A stretch of 36,076 nucleotides of DNA. Source: an uncultured bacterium (GTDB taxonomy: Bacteria; Cyanobacteriota; Vampirovibrionia; Gastranaerophilales; Gastranaerophilaceae). Where the stretch lies: assembly GCA_949284715.1 (NCBI GenBank), contig CASDWH010000003.1, forward strand, positions 1 to 36,076. Direction: 5' to 3'. A program made the position numbers and the translations under genes. The notes under the pieces are model-generated. The model did no database searches and was not told where the DNA came from. It saw only the letters and a list, made by a program, of their open reading frames with translations. Below are positions 14,031-22,849 of the stretch, one piece after another (positions within the stretch are counted from its first letter, which is position 1; every line of letters begins with the position of its first letter).

Positions 14031-16738
14031 GAAAAACTTTAATCTTAATAGATGGTCATTCACTAGCTTTCAGACAGTATTTTGCTCTGGAGCGTACCGG
14101 CATGAAAACTGCTCAAAATATTCCAAGCTGGGCTGTGTATGGCTTTTTTAAAGCGGTTTTTGATTTGCTTTTAAAAATAAAACCGGATTTTATTGCTGTT
14201 GCTTTTGATGTGGGCAGACAAACTTTTAGAGTTGAAAAATATGAACAATATAAGGCCAACCGTGAAACGATGCCGGATGCTATGCGTATTCAGATGGGGC
14301 TGATTGTTGAGGGGCTTAAAGCGTTTGATATTCCTATTTACACAAAAGAAGGTTTTGAGGCTGATGACGTTATTGGCACGATATCTAAGAAAGCATCTGA
14401 TGCCGGTCATAATACTCTTATTTTAACAGGGGATCAGGATGCTTTTCAGCTTATTGATGATGAAGGTCAGGTAAAAGTTTTAATTCCAAGCAAGGGCGAG
14501 CTTGTTGAATATGATAAGAATCAGGTTTATGCTAAATTGGGTGTTTATCCGGAGCAGATTACTGATTACAAAGGGTTAAGAGGTGATACCAGTGACAATA
14601 TTCCCGGGATTAGGGGCATTGGTGAAAAGACTGCGCAAAAACTCTTAGAAAGATATCCGAACCTTGAGGCAGTGCTGGCTGATTGCGAAAATATACCTGA
14701 AAAAGCTATAAGAGAAAAAATTTGTAATGGCAAAGATGATGCAATATTAAGCAAAGAATTGGCTACAATTATAAGAGATGTGGATATTGATTTTGATATC
14801 AATTCTGCGTGTGTTGTTATGCCTGATTTAGAAAAGGTTTCTGATTTTTTACGCGGCATGCAGTTTTATAGTTTTATCAAAAATATTAATAAAATACTTT
14901 CTGCGTTTAATTCTTCATCCCCGTGTGAAGCAGAGCCGCAATCAGGTGCGCAGATACTAATAACGCCGCAGCAGGATGCCGGAAGCGGTGCAATACAGCA
15001 GAACTTGTTTACTCAAGCTTTAAAGGAAACTGTAAATGATACGGGTTTTGATTGTGTGGTAATTTCTGATGAAAATACGGCGCAGCAAACAGTAAAAGAG
15101 TTATTAAACACAGATGAAATTGCAGTCAAGGCTTTGTATACGGAAGAAAAAAAAGAACTTGCGGGATTTGGTGTTTCTTCTGACAAGAATTATTATTTTG
15201 GAATAGAATACTTTGATATTTTTAGACCCGTGATGGAGTCAAGTTCGGTTAAGAAAGTTTCGTGGGATGCAAAAACTGATATCAGAGTGCTGTTAGAACA
15301 TGGAGTAAATTACCGCGGATTAAGTTATGATGTACTCCTTGCAAGTTATGTGAGCGACCCTAACAGGAATCATTCATTAGATGCGCAGGGACTGGATTTT
15401 ATAAACCATATTATGCTTGAGCGTGGTATGCCCAATGTGGATGATAAAGTTTATGCATGCGATTGTGCATATACGATAAAAGAACTTGCTAAATACTGGA
15501 GGGAACATTTAACTGAAAAAGAACAAAAACTGGTTGTCGAGGTTGAAGTTCCGCTTACGATGGTTCTTGCAAAAATGGAAAATACCGGTGTTGCAATTAA
15601 TACAGAGTATTTAGAAGAATTATCTTCTTATATGCGGGAAAAATTGGCCGAGCTGGAAGATATTATTTATCAAATGGCAGGTACACCGTTTAATATAAAC
15701 TCTCCTAAACAAGTTGCAGAAATACTCTATGACAAACTTGGAATAAAATCAAAGAAAAAGAAATCAAGGACTACATCTGCCGAGGTATTGGAAGAGCTTG
15801 CGGAAGATAATGAAATTTGTGATTATATTTTGCAGCACCGTAAATTTAGTAAACTTAAATCTACTTATACGGATGTTTTACCGACCCTTGTCGACAAACG
15901 CGACGGGCGTGTGCATACAACATTTAATCAAGCACTGACGGCAACAGGCAGATTATCTTCATCAAACCCTAATTTGCAAAACATACCTATAAGGACAGAA
16001 GAAGGAAATAAAATAAGGAGTGCGTTTTGTGCAGAGGATAAGGAGAATAGTGTAATATTGTCCGCAGACTACTCCCAGATAGAATTAAGACTTCTTGCAC
16101 ATGTTTCAGGGGATGAACACCTTCTAAAAGCATTTAATGATGGAGTGGATGTTCATACCCAGACAGCATCAAAAGTTTTCGGGGTTAAACCGGAGGAAGT
16201 GACAAAAGAAATGCGCCGCAAGGCTAAAGCTGTAAACTTTGGTATTGTATACGGGCAGTCTAAATATGGATTAGCAAAAGCTATAGGTGTAAAAGCAGCC
16301 GATGCTCAAATGTTTATAGATAAATATTTTGAACATTTTCCGAAGGTTCATGAATATATGGATTATGAACGGAAATTTGTTGCAGAACACGGCTATGTTG
16401 AAACGATTTATGGCCGTCGGCGTTATCTTGGCGCAGAACTCGGGAGTTCAAATTTTCAGATTCGTGAATTTGCCCAGCGTGCTGCTATTAACCAGCCATT
16501 GCAGGGAAGTGCGGCAGACTTGATTAAAATGGCAATAATAGATGTAGATAGACGGTTAGTAGAAGGTAACTATAAAACGAGGATGGTTTTACAGGTACAC
16601 GATGAACTTATATTTGAGGTGCCGAAGTCTGAACTTGAAAATGTTACGAAAATCGTGAGAGAGTCGATGGAATTAGGCCAGCCGTTAAAAGTTAGACTTG
16701 AAGTTGATATAGTATCGGGGGCAACATGGAAAGAATAA
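14027..16738 (+). CDS. polA: DNA polymerase I
   Basis: A 903-aa family A polymerase. Residues 1-290 are the 5' nuclease ([41 protein letters not shown]). The polymerase domain has motif A DYSQIELR near 680, motif [15 protein letters not shown] near 730 and motif C VHDEL near 858. The middle exonuclease-like domain lacks the DxE of ExoI (the region reads [11 protein letters not shown]) although SWDAKTD and SYVSDPN remain, so proofreading is probably lost, as in Taq polymerase. It acts in Okazaki fragment processing and repair. The linker at 300-340 is rich in Ser, Gln and Ala. It overlaps clpX by four bases and the next gene by 13. Confidence 0.97.
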   Translation: MRKTLILIDGHSLAFRQYFALERTGMKTAQNIPSWAVYGFFKAVFDLLLKIKPDFIAVAFDVGRQTFRVEKYEQYKANRETMPDAMRIQMGLIVEGLKAFDIPIYTKEGFEADDVIGTISKKASDAGHNTLILTGDQDAFQLIDDEGQVKVLIPSKGELVEYDKNQVYAKLGVYPEQITDYKGLRGDTSDNIPGIRGIGEKTAQKLLERYPNLEAVLADCENIPEKAIREKICNGKDDAILSKELATIIRDVDIDFDINSACVVMPDLEKVSDFLRGMQFYSFIKNINKILSAFNSSSPCEAEPQSGAQILITPQQDAGSGAIQQNLFTQALKETVNDTGFDCVVISDENTAQQTVKELLNTDEIAVKALYTEEKKELAGFGVSSDKNYYFGIEYFDIFRPVMESSSVKKVSWDAKTDIRVLLEHGVNYRGLSYDVLLASYVSDPNRNHSLDAQGLDFINHIMLERGMPNVDDKVYACDCAYTIKELAKYWREHLTEKEQKLVVEVEVPLTMVLAKMENTGVAINTEYLEELSSYMREKLAELEDIIYQMAGTPFNINSPKQVAEILYDKLGIKSKKKKSRTTSAEVLEELAEDNEICDYILQHRKFSKLKSTYTDVLPTLVDKRDGRVHTTFNQALTATGRLSSSNPNLQNIPIRTEEGNKIRSAFCAEDKENSVILSADYSQIELRLLAHVSGDEHLLKAFNDGVDVHTQTASKVFGVKPEEVTKEMRRKAKAVNFGIVYGQSKYGLAKAIGVKAADAQMFIDKYFEHFPKVHEYMDYERKFVAEHGYVETIYGRRRYLGAELGSSNFQIREFAQRAAINQPLQGSAADLIKMAIIDVDRRLVEGNYKTRMVLQVHDELIFEVPKSELENVTKIVRESMELGQPLKVRLEVDIVSGATWKE

Positions 16739-17394
16739 AATTATTCACAATTGCTGCTATTGTATGTATCGGACTTCCCGGTTTCTCTGATGAGCCGCCG
16801 CGCGTGATACCTGCTGTTAAGGCGGTTAATCTTGCCCCGATGGATACCGGTAAGCAGGAAGTTAAGGCTGTAAATCTTTTGAAGCCGGATACTGCCCCGC
16901 AGAATATTCCGGCAAATGTTGTGCCGGTTAAGGTTCAGACAATCCCTGCACAAGGGAAAGAGGAGCCGGTTAAAGTACAGGCGGTGCCTGTTAAACAGGA
17001 AGAACAGGCGGAAAAAACTCCACAGAATAACTCTGCGGCTTCTTATCAGCCGCCGGTGCAGTTGGTTTCTCCAAACGGACAGGGAACTAATCCGCTTACG
17101 ACACCAGCCGATATTGAATCAGATGCCTGTGTGAAGATTTTTCAAATGAACGCGGAGGATTTGTTTATATATACGCTGGCAGCATTGGAGGCAAATAATT
17201 TTTCTATAGGTGAAATACAATCTCATGGCGGATATATAACATTTAAAGCCGCTAATAAGAATTTTCTGGCTATTGTATCAGAAGTTGATAGTAAGAATTC
17301 AATGTTGAAAATAACCCCTTCTAATGGTGTGTATCATTTTGCTCCGGGGATTGTGTACAAGGTTTTTGAATATATAACATTAAAAATGAAGTAA
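16726..17394 (+). CDS. Secreted protein with proline/valine-rich repeats, 222 aa
   Basis: Residues 1-21 ([21 protein letters not shown]) look like a signal peptide without lipobox. Residues 25-115 are low complexity with short repeats: KAVNL twice, PVKVQ three times, PQN and many Pro and Gln, probably an extended periplasmic spacer. The C-terminal 90 residues (from CVKIFQMNAEDLFIYTLAALEANNFSIGEIQSHGGYI) look globular with alternating strands, and would carry the function. The gene overlaps polA by 13 bases and probably shares its transcript. Not recognised. Its product is likely an envelope protein although it sits at the end of a replication/proteolysis operon. Confidence 0.82.
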   Translation: MERIKLFTIAAIVCIGLPGFSDEPPRVIPAVKAVNLAPMDTGKQEVKAVNLLKPDTAPQNIPANVVPVKVQTIPAQGKEEPVKVQAVPVKQEEQAEKTPQNNSAASYQPPVQLVSPNGQGTNPLTTPADIESDACVKIFQMNAEDLFIYTLAALEANNFSIGEIQSHGGYITFKAANKNFLAIVSEVDSKNSMLKITPSNGVYHFAPGIVYKVFEYITLKMK

Positions 17395-17422
17395 AAAAGA
17401 AAGGTTCATCCCGAATCAGATT

Positions 17423-18244
17423 ATGAAAATAAATGGAATAAAACCCCAAACTCCGTATCAATACGGTACTCTCCCTGCTTTTTGCGCAATGAAATCGTCG
17501 CAATTTGAAGGGCTTGATTACTCGTGTATGAGAAAATTTAAAGCGCCGATTGAAAAGTTTAAATCATTAAATGATTTTTATAACTGGGTTAATACAGCAA
17601 TAAATAAAAAAACTAATAGAAGCTTAACCGGAAAAACGGAAGGAACAGAATTAAAACGGCAGAATCTGCTTAATGACTGGAGGGAAGGATTACAAAAATA
17701 TTCACCTGCTATATCTTTATTAACACTTACTTCTATTTTGAAAAATATTAAATCTTCAAATGATACACTGCCCCCGGTTTTTCATAATACGATTTTTGAG
17801 GAAACTGTCGCGGATCTAGAGGGGGCTGTTGCATTAGAAAGAGATTTTCAATTTGATATGTCTAAGGTTTATAAACAGCATTTGAAATCTACATTTTTAT
17901 CAGACAGCAGCAAGAATAAAGACGGATGGATTACTATACCGTCAGGTTTTGAAGATAAAAATACGGAGAAGAACGCCGGTTTGCTTAATCTGCTATCACG
18001 AAAAACCTGGTGTACAAAGGGCGTAAAAAGCGAAATTTATATAAAAACTTTCGGATTCAGAATATTTGTTAAAGACGGAGAGCCTGAGGTTTGTTTAAGG
18101 ATGGCCGGTAATATTGTCTGCGAAATTCAGGGGCGTCTTAATGATTATAAAATCCCTGAGGAGTATAAATCTATAGTTATAGATTATATTGAAGAAAATG
18201 AATTAGAAATAGATTGCGATACAGAGGCTGAGCTGTACGGATAA
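17423..18244 (+). CDS. Lineage-type protein with SQFEG motif and WCTK/EIQG domain, 273 aa
   Basis: The start MKINGIKPQTPYQYG is followed at 25-30 by SSQFEG, a third example of the FxG motif. The middle is helical and polar. The C-terminal 80 residues form a compact block: LLSRKTWCTKG near 192, then IYIKTFGFRIFVKDGEPEV, CLRMAGN, EIQGRLNDYKIPEEY and a last helix. A similar WCT...G.F.I.V...G.P...R..G...EIQG arrangement is, from memory, widespread in gut metagenome proteins of unassigned function; I cannot verify this here. No signal peptide or membrane helix. Start has only AAAGAAAGG upstream with long spacing. It ends before a hairpin terminator. Confidence 0.8.
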   Translation: MKINGIKPQTPYQYGTLPAFCAMKSSQFEGLDYSCMRKFKAPIEKFKSLNDFYNWVNTAINKKTNRSLTGKTEGTELKRQNLLNDWREGLQKYSPAISLLTLTSILKNIKSSNDTLPPVFHNTIFEETVADLEGAVALERDFQFDMSKVYKQHLKSTFLSDSSKNKDGWITIPSGFEDKNTEKNAGLLNLLSRKTWCTKGVKSEIYIKTFGFRIFVKDGEPEVCLRMAGNIVCEIQGRLNDYKIPEEYKSIVIDYIEENELEIDCDTEAELYG

Positions 18245-18255
18245 TAAGCAAAAAA

Positions 18256-18292
18256 AAACCTCTCTTTTGAAGAAAGGTTTGGAATTCTTTTT
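18256..18292 (+). terminator. Probable terminator after the 273-aa gene
   Basis: AAACCT-C-TCTT pairs with AAGA-A-AGGTTT (18256-18266, 18270-18280) with one mismatch, followed by GGAATTCTTTTT. The T tract is displaced from the stem by about seven bases, so efficiency is uncertain. The rest of the gap to 18515 holds no feature I can support. Confidence 0.5.
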
Positions 18293-18515
18293 AATAATTC
18301 CTCATGTGTAGAAGGTTAGTGTGTAGGTTGTATGAAAGGTTTGGAGTTGTATGCTTATTTATTATTTATCGCTCGTACATATATAAAGTATATTCATATC
18401 TCTAAATTGCGCATTAAAAAATATTTGTTACAAAACTTAATATTTGTGCAGCGGGAAATATCTAAGCTTTTGGAATCCTCCTTTACTTTTTGATAAAAAG
18501 AATTAAAATTGAATT

Positions 18516-19121
18516 ATGAAACGTTTTTTTCTCTGTTTTTTGATTAATGTTTTATTATCTCCGGCAGTTTTTGCGGTAACAAATCTTGATGCCTCGGACT
18601 ATGACAGCCTTGATAATATATGGGCAGGTCAGGAGGTTGTGCCTAATAATGAATATGAAAAAACGATAAATGCTCTTGAAGAGAAAAAGAATCAAAAAGA
18701 AGATAAAAAAAGACAGAAAAAACTTAAAAAATTCAAGGGTGAAAGTTTGCATAAGGAACTTGATGCTTCACTAGAAGATTTACCTGATCAGAGTTTAAAG
18801 GATCCGGAACTGGAAGAACAGATAGTTTTATTTCCGGTGAATATTGTTGTTGGCGATAAAGTACTGGAAAAAGGGTATTACAGAGCAGAAGGCGAAAAGA
18901 GTAAAAAAGGTGCGTTTATTAATTTGTATCAGTCGCATGAACTAGCTGCAAAGATAAAAGTAAGAGAAACTGACGATGATTTTGGTGAGCAGGATATAAT
19001 GTTTATTAAATTACTTCCCTATAAAGAAGGGGTTATGAAACTTATTTATGGTTCGATTAAACTGAATGCTTACGCGTATCTGCGTTATATTGATACTCCG
19101 GTAAATTTTGCCCCGCAATAG
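18516..19121 (+). CDS. Secreted hypothetical protein, 201 aa
   Basis: A clear signal peptide (MKRFFLCFLINVLLSPAVFA, cleavage after residue 20) is followed by an acidic stretch, a highly basic helical segment at 50-75 (EKKNQKEDKKRQKKLKKFKG) and a globular C-terminal domain from about 95 that looks strand-rich (VNIVVGDKVLEKGYYRAEGE, KGAFINLYQSHELAAKIKVRE). It is probably periplasmic or surface-exposed. No family recognised. The Shine-Dalgarno is poor (AAAAAGAATTAAAATTGAATT). It stands between two units that have their own transcription signals. Confidence 0.8.
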   Translation: MKRFFLCFLINVLLSPAVFAVTNLDASDYDSLDNIWAGQEVVPNNEYEKTINALEEKKNQKEDKKRQKKLKKFKGESLHKELDASLEDLPDQSLKDPELEEQIVLFPVNIVVGDKVLEKGYYRAEGEKSKKGAFINLYQSHELAAKIKVRETDDDFGEQDIMFIKLLPYKEGVMKLIYGSIKLNAYAYLRYIDTPVNFAPQ

Positions 19122-19217
19122 AAAAAATGAACTTTTTTCTTTGGTAATCGTTTTATAATTACAACCGGATAAAATCGGTAAAAGTATTGTTATTATATAA
19201 TTATACGCTTAATAGAA

Positions 19218-19245
19218 TTGACATATTTTAAAGAGATATTACAAT
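19218..19245 (+). promoter_or_regulatory. Strong sigma-70-type promoter
   Basis: Perfect TTGACA (19218-19223), 16-bp spacer, TACAAT (19240-19245). The transcript would begin near 19252 and carry AAGGAGGG ahead of the ATG at 19276. It may also drive tonB and the exb genes, since no terminator is visible in the 75-base gap before tonB. Confidence 0.8.
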
Positions 19246-19275
19246 AGTATTAGTACTCAAAAGGAGGGTTGAAAG

Positions 19276-20034
19276 ATGAGGAAACAGATTTTATATACAC
19301 TTGCAGGAATGTTAATGGTTTCGGGAAGTGCATTTGCTGCATCAAATTATACATACCAGCCTGCACAAACTCAGCCGGTGTATCAACAGCAGTATTACCA
19401 GCAGCCGCTGGCTCCGGTTTCTTCTTATAACTCTTCTCCGCAACTAAGGGGTGCAGTTGTAACTGTTCCTGCCGGTACAAAAGTCGGATTAATAGTTACA
19501 TCTCCTATAAGTTCTGAGTATACAACATTAGGCCAGACTGTTACGGCAGCATTAGGCTCTGATTTTTATTATAATAATAAACTTATAGCGCCTGCCGGCA
19601 GTACGGTTTCAGGAATAGTAATAGAAAGCAGCAAAGCTAAACGCGGAAGTATGAATGGTAAATTAGCGGTAAGATTTACTCAGATATTGACTCCTTATGG
19701 AGTTGCAATACCAATATCCGGAGTAATTTCGACAACTGATGGCTCCGGTGTGCTTGTGGGCGGAACAAAACTTGATGTTACAAAAGATTACGCCAAAGAT
19801 TTAACAGTTGGCGCCGGCGCCGGAGCTGTTTCCGGTGTGGTCTTCGGTGCGCTTTCCGGCGGTGAAATAGGCCGTGGTGCGGCACTGGGTACCGCTGTAG
19901 GCGCAGGAGCCGGTTTGGTTAAGTCGATATGGGATAAGGGAGATAATGTTGAAATCCCTGCTAATTCATCCATTGATATTGTTCTTACCCAGCCTATTAC
20001 TGTTAATCCGTCATCTTATGACTATGGTGACTAG
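19276..20034 (+). CDS. Secreted glycine-zipper protein with VirB10/TrbI-like barrel motif, 252 aa
   Basis: Signal peptide MRKQILYTLAGMLMVSGSAFA (cleavage near residue 21-22), a Gln/Tyr/Pro-rich spacer (YQQQYYQQP) to about 60, then a strand-rich region: VPAGTKVGLIVTSPISSE, LIAPAGSTVSGIVIESSKAKR, LAVRFTQILTPYGVAIPI. The order PAGT...L..PI.S, AP.GS...G, R...I..P.G resembles the outer-membrane-pore barrel of VirB10/TrbI secretion proteins. A glycine zipper follows (about 175-215, VGAGAGAVSGVVFGALSGGEIGRGAA). Strong AAGGAGGG and promoter precede it. With tonB downstream it is probably an outer membrane or periplasmic component; exact role unknown. Confidence 0.82.
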   Translation: MRKQILYTLAGMLMVSGSAFAASNYTYQPAQTQPVYQQQYYQQPLAPVSSYNSSPQLRGAVVTVPAGTKVGLIVTSPISSEYTTLGQTVTAALGSDFYYNNKLIAPAGSTVSGIVIESSKAKRGSMNGKLAVRFTQILTPYGVAIPISGVISTTDGSGVLVGGTKLDVTKDYAKDLTVGAGAGAVSGVVFGALSGGEIGRGAALGTAVGAGAGLVKSIWDKGDNVEIPANSSIDIVLTQPITVNPSSYDYGD

Positions 20035-20109
20035 TCTATATATTCCCCTTGCGGATAATACAAATTTGTAAGGTTCAATATAGAATAAAGTTACAACTAA
20101 GAGAAAATA

Positions 20110-21306
20110 ATGACAATATTGGGAAATAAAAATATATTTATCGAGGAGGATTATCAGGATGATTTATACACGCTTCCTGCTGTTACGCGAAAAGAGCGTG
20201 ACGAGGGAGTGTCGTTTAAAAAATCTTTGATAATAGCTTTAATTCTACACCCGACAGCGTTCGGCGTACTGTTGCTTGTGACGATAATGCTTGCATTATT
20301 TGGGATACATCTTACTATTTTCCAAAAACCTGAATTTAAAAAAGATATAGAATTTGTACTGGTGCAGAATGAAGGTACGCCGAGGAACCCGCACACCCGG
20401 AACCGTGCAGATATTAATTCACGGAGCGGAGGTATAAATGATCCGAAACGTCCGGTGTCATTGCCTTCTCAGGCCGGTTCTGCCCCTAAACCTTCAGTGC
20501 AGCCGGCAGCCAGCCAGCCTAAACCCAAGGCTAAACCGGCTCCGCAGCCTCAGCCCCAAAAAACAGCTAAACCGGTTCAAAAACAACAGCCTGTAGAGCA
20601 GCCCAAGCCCGTACAAAAAACAAAACCAGTACAAACTCCGGCGGCTAAGCCGTCGCCGGCAAGACCTGCGCCGCCGACACCTGCGCCGTCACCAAGACCG
20701 ATAGCTGCGCCAAAACCGGTTGCAAAGCCATCAAGCGCGTTTACTGTTCCTGTTCCACCGAGTGCGCCGGTTGGAAAAAGACTCGTTACAGGGCCTGTAT
20801 CAGGCAGCGGCTCATCATCAACTGCTAAAACTTCTGGCGGGCCGGTTTCAGTGGCAGGTGTCGGCAGTTCATTTGCACCTGCCCCGTCATTATCACCCTC
20901 TGCAAGTAGAGGCGGCAGCGGACAATTAGGAAGGAGTGCGGGCGGCAGAAGTTATAACGCTGGTAATCCCGGCGGAGGCGGTGGTGCGCCCGGCATAGAT
21001 GCATTAAGAGAACCGGATTTTGGCCCTTATATGCGTGAACTCCAGCGTAAGATTAAATTAAACTGGGATCCGCCGAAAGGTAATGAAAGTAAAAGGGTTG
21101 TACTATTGTTTAAAATTGCAAAAGACGGAAGGCTGCTGTCATGCAGGGTTTTAAAAAGCTCCGGTCTGCAAAGTGCCGATGCGGCAGCTCTTAAAGCCGT
21201 AGAACTTACTGCCCCGTTTAAACCGCTTCCGGCTGACTACAGAGGGCAGAATATAGATATTCAGTTTACGTTTGATTACAACGTATTTGGAGCGTCAAGA
21301 TACTAA
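20110..21306 (+). CDS. tonB: TonB-family energy transducer
   Basis: A 398-aa protein with a cytoplasmic N-terminus longer than usual (about 38 residues), one membrane helix (about 39-63, SLIIALILHPTAFGVLL, with S39 and H47 in the helix as in TonB/TolA), a proline- and lysine-rich periplasmic spacer (115-215), a Gly/Ser-rich section (230-295) and a C-terminal TonB domain (from FGPYMRELQRKIKLNWDPP, with ALKAVELTAPFKPLPADYRG). It transmits proton-motive force from ExbB/ExbD to outer membrane receptors or, if TolA-like, to envelope constriction. It is 19 bases ahead of exbB. TolA-like function is the alternative; no TolB or Pal gene is seen. Confidence 0.9.
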   Translation: MTILGNKNIFIEEDYQDDLYTLPAVTRKERDEGVSFKKSLIIALILHPTAFGVLLLVTIMLALFGIHLTIFQKPEFKKDIEFVLVQNEGTPRNPHTRNRADINSRSGGINDPKRPVSLPSQAGSAPKPSVQPAASQPKPKAKPAPQPQPQKTAKPVQKQQPVEQPKPVQKTKPVQTPAAKPSPARPAPPTPAPSPRPIAAPKPVAKPSSAFTVPVPPSAPVGKRLVTGPVSGSGSSSTAKTSGGPVSVAGVGSSFAPAPSLSPSASRGGSGQLGRSAGGRSYNAGNPGGGGGAPGIDALREPDFGPYMRELQRKIKLNWDPPKGNESKRVVLLFKIAKDGRLLSCRVLKSSGLQSADAAALKAVELTAPFKPLPADYRGQNIDIQFTFDYNVFGASRY

Positions 21307-21325
21307 CAGAAAAGAGGATATAATT

Positions 21326-21979
21326 ATGGAATTACTATTAGATGCGATTAAAATGGATTGGCCGGTGTTACTGCCGATTTTGATTTGTTCTATTCTTGCA
21401 ATAGGTGTTATTATTAACCGTTGGTCATACTATGCCGCTAATAAACGCGAAGTGGGGCCGCTGATTGGAAAATTGTCTAAAGAATTATCAAATAATAACC
21501 TTATAAATGCTAATAATATCGCAATTCAGTATGGCGGAATATATGGTGAATTAACAGAAGAAGCCGTCAGAATTTACACTGATCAGAGAAAAGGTTTTTC
21601 ACGCTCTTTTGATATTTCGTCAAGCCTTGCTGTTAAAAAACTTGAAGACAAGCTTCCTATATTAGGTACAATAGGCGGTGTTGCACCATTCTTAGGCTTG
21701 TTCGGTACAGTTGTAAGAATTCTTTATACTTTTCAGGATTTAGCTGTACAGGGTAATCAATCTGCGGCTGTTGCAACTGGTATTGGTTCGGCTCTTATCG
21801 CTACAGCATTTGGTCTTGGCGTCGCTATTCTTGCGGTTATTTTTTATAACGCATTCCAAAATACCGTTAAAGATTTTGAGTCTAATTTCCAATTGATTAA
21901 GTTATTATTCCTGAGTTTCGCAGATTCGGAAGAAGAACAGTTTCAATCATCCGCATCTAATTCAGGATTAAAGGTATAG
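21326..21979 (+). CDS. exbB: ExbB/TolQ/MotA-type proton channel protein
   Basis: A 217-aa protein with a first membrane helix at about 10-28 (WPVLLPILICSILAIGVIIN), a cytoplasmic loop, and two more helices around 110-130 and 145-180 containing the family signature LPILGTIGGVAPFLGLFGTV and the second conserved block GIGSALIATAFGLGVAILAV. It forms the pentameric channel with ExbD that powers TonB. The start was set at MELLLDAIKMD with AGAGGATATAATT upstream; the frame runs 18 codons further into tonB. Only 11 bases separate it from the first exbD. Confidence 0.94.
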   Translation: MELLLDAIKMDWPVLLPILICSILAIGVIINRWSYYAANKREVGPLIGKLSKELSNNNLINANNIAIQYGGIYGELTEEAVRIYTDQRKGFSRSFDISSSLAVKKLEDKLPILGTIGGVAPFLGLFGTVVRILYTFQDLAVQGNQSAAVATGIGSALIATAFGLGVAILAVIFYNAFQNTVKDFESNFQLIKLLFLSFADSEEEQFQSSASNSGLKV

Positions 21980-21990
21980 GATATTAAATT

Positions 21991-22446
21991 ATGAGTGCCG
22001 GCAAAAAAAATACAATGTTTACAGAGATTAATATAACTCCTTTGACGGATATATTTCTCGTACTTCTGATTATAATGATGGTAGTTGCACCAACATTTCA
22101 ATCAATGGATAATGCGATTACTATGCCGGAGATTAACAGCGGGGTCGCAATAGAGCAGCAGAATGCAACAGTTTCCGTAACCCGTGACGGCAGTATATAT
22201 TTGAACGGGGAACGGGTTCAGAATGAAAACCTCACTGATGCACTTGTTAATTTAAAACCGTCGCTTGAAAAACAAGAAGTTGTTGTTAAAGCCGATGAAA
22301 AAACCAAGAGTGCGGTTATTTTGGAAATAATGAATGCGGCACAAAATGCTGAATATAAAAAACTCATTGTAGCAGGTGAACCGCTTAATAAAAAAGATCA
22401 GAAAAAATTACAGGAAAATGAGCTTAAAAGCAATGCCCAATCATAG
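21991..22446 (+). CDS. exbD: ExbD/TolR-type protein, copy 1
   Basis: A 151-aa protein with one membrane helix (about 20-38) that carries the proton-carrying aspartate D20 in NITPLTDIFLVLLIIMM. The periplasmic domain (TVSVTRDGSIYLNGERVQ, VVVKADEKTKSAVILEIMNAA) follows the ExbD pattern, with a longer Lys/Gln-rich tail than the second copy. AGGATATTAAATT precedes the ATG. It shares a nearly identical N-terminal 20-plus residues with the next gene but diverges in the periplasmic part. Confidence 0.95.
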   Translation: MSAGKKNTMFTEINITPLTDIFLVLLIIMMVVAPTFQSMDNAITMPEINSGVAIEQQNATVSVTRDGSIYLNGERVQNENLTDALVNLKPSLEKQEVVVKADEKTKSAVILEIMNAAQNAEYKKLIVAGEPLNKKDQKKLQENELKSNAQS

Positions 22447-22463
22447 AGAATAAGGATAAACAG

Positions 22464-22847
22464 ATGCGTGACAGTTTTAATGAAATTAATATAACACCAT
22501 TAACAGATATATTTCTTGTACTGTTAATCATTATGATGGTAATTGCACCGCTGCTTGACCAGCAGGGATTAAACCTTAAGGTTCCCGAGGTTGTAACTCA
22601 GGAACAGCAGGATAATTTAAATACAAAAGTCCTGCAGTTTACCGTTACAGGTGATAACAGATATTATAATGGTGATACAGAAGTTTCTGCCGCTGATTTG
22701 GAAAAGGTTATAGCCGCATCTGCTAAAGAGTACAAAGATGGATTATTGATACAGGTAGAAGAAAATGCCGAACATGGCGCTGTTGTAAAACTTATGGACT
22801 GTGCGCGTAATGCAGGCATGACCAGTATTTCTATAGCGGGTCTATAG
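22464..22847 (+). CDS. exbD: ExbD/TolR-type protein, copy 2
   Basis: A 127-aa paralogue of the preceding gene. The aspartate is D15 in NITPLTDIFLVLLIIMM, and the periplasmic part differs (GLNLKVPEVV, FTVTGDNRYYNGDTEVSAADLE, LLIQVEENAEHGAVVKLMD). AAGGATAAACAG lies before the ATG and 17 bases separate it from copy 1. Since ExbD works as a dimer in the ExbB pentamer, the pair could form a heterodimer. It ends three bases before the convergent glycosyltransferase gene. Confidence 0.95.
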   Translation: MRDSFNEINITPLTDIFLVLLIIMMVIAPLLDQQGLNLKVPEVVTQEQQDNLNTKVLQFTVTGDNRYYNGDTEVSAADLEKVIAASAKEYKDGLLIQVEENAEHGAVVKLMDCARNAGMTSISIAGL

Positions 22848-22849
22848 GG

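Noticed and set aside
18256-18350. Repeated GAAAGGTTTGGA at about 18273 and 18335
   Set aside because: Only 12 bases, one copy is part of the terminator stem; no further structure.
18332-18493. 53-codon plus-strand ORF (MKGLELYAYLLFIARTY...)
   Set aside because: Weak ribosome binding site, AT-driven hydrophobic composition, overlaps the promoter-like gap before the next gene; not supportable.
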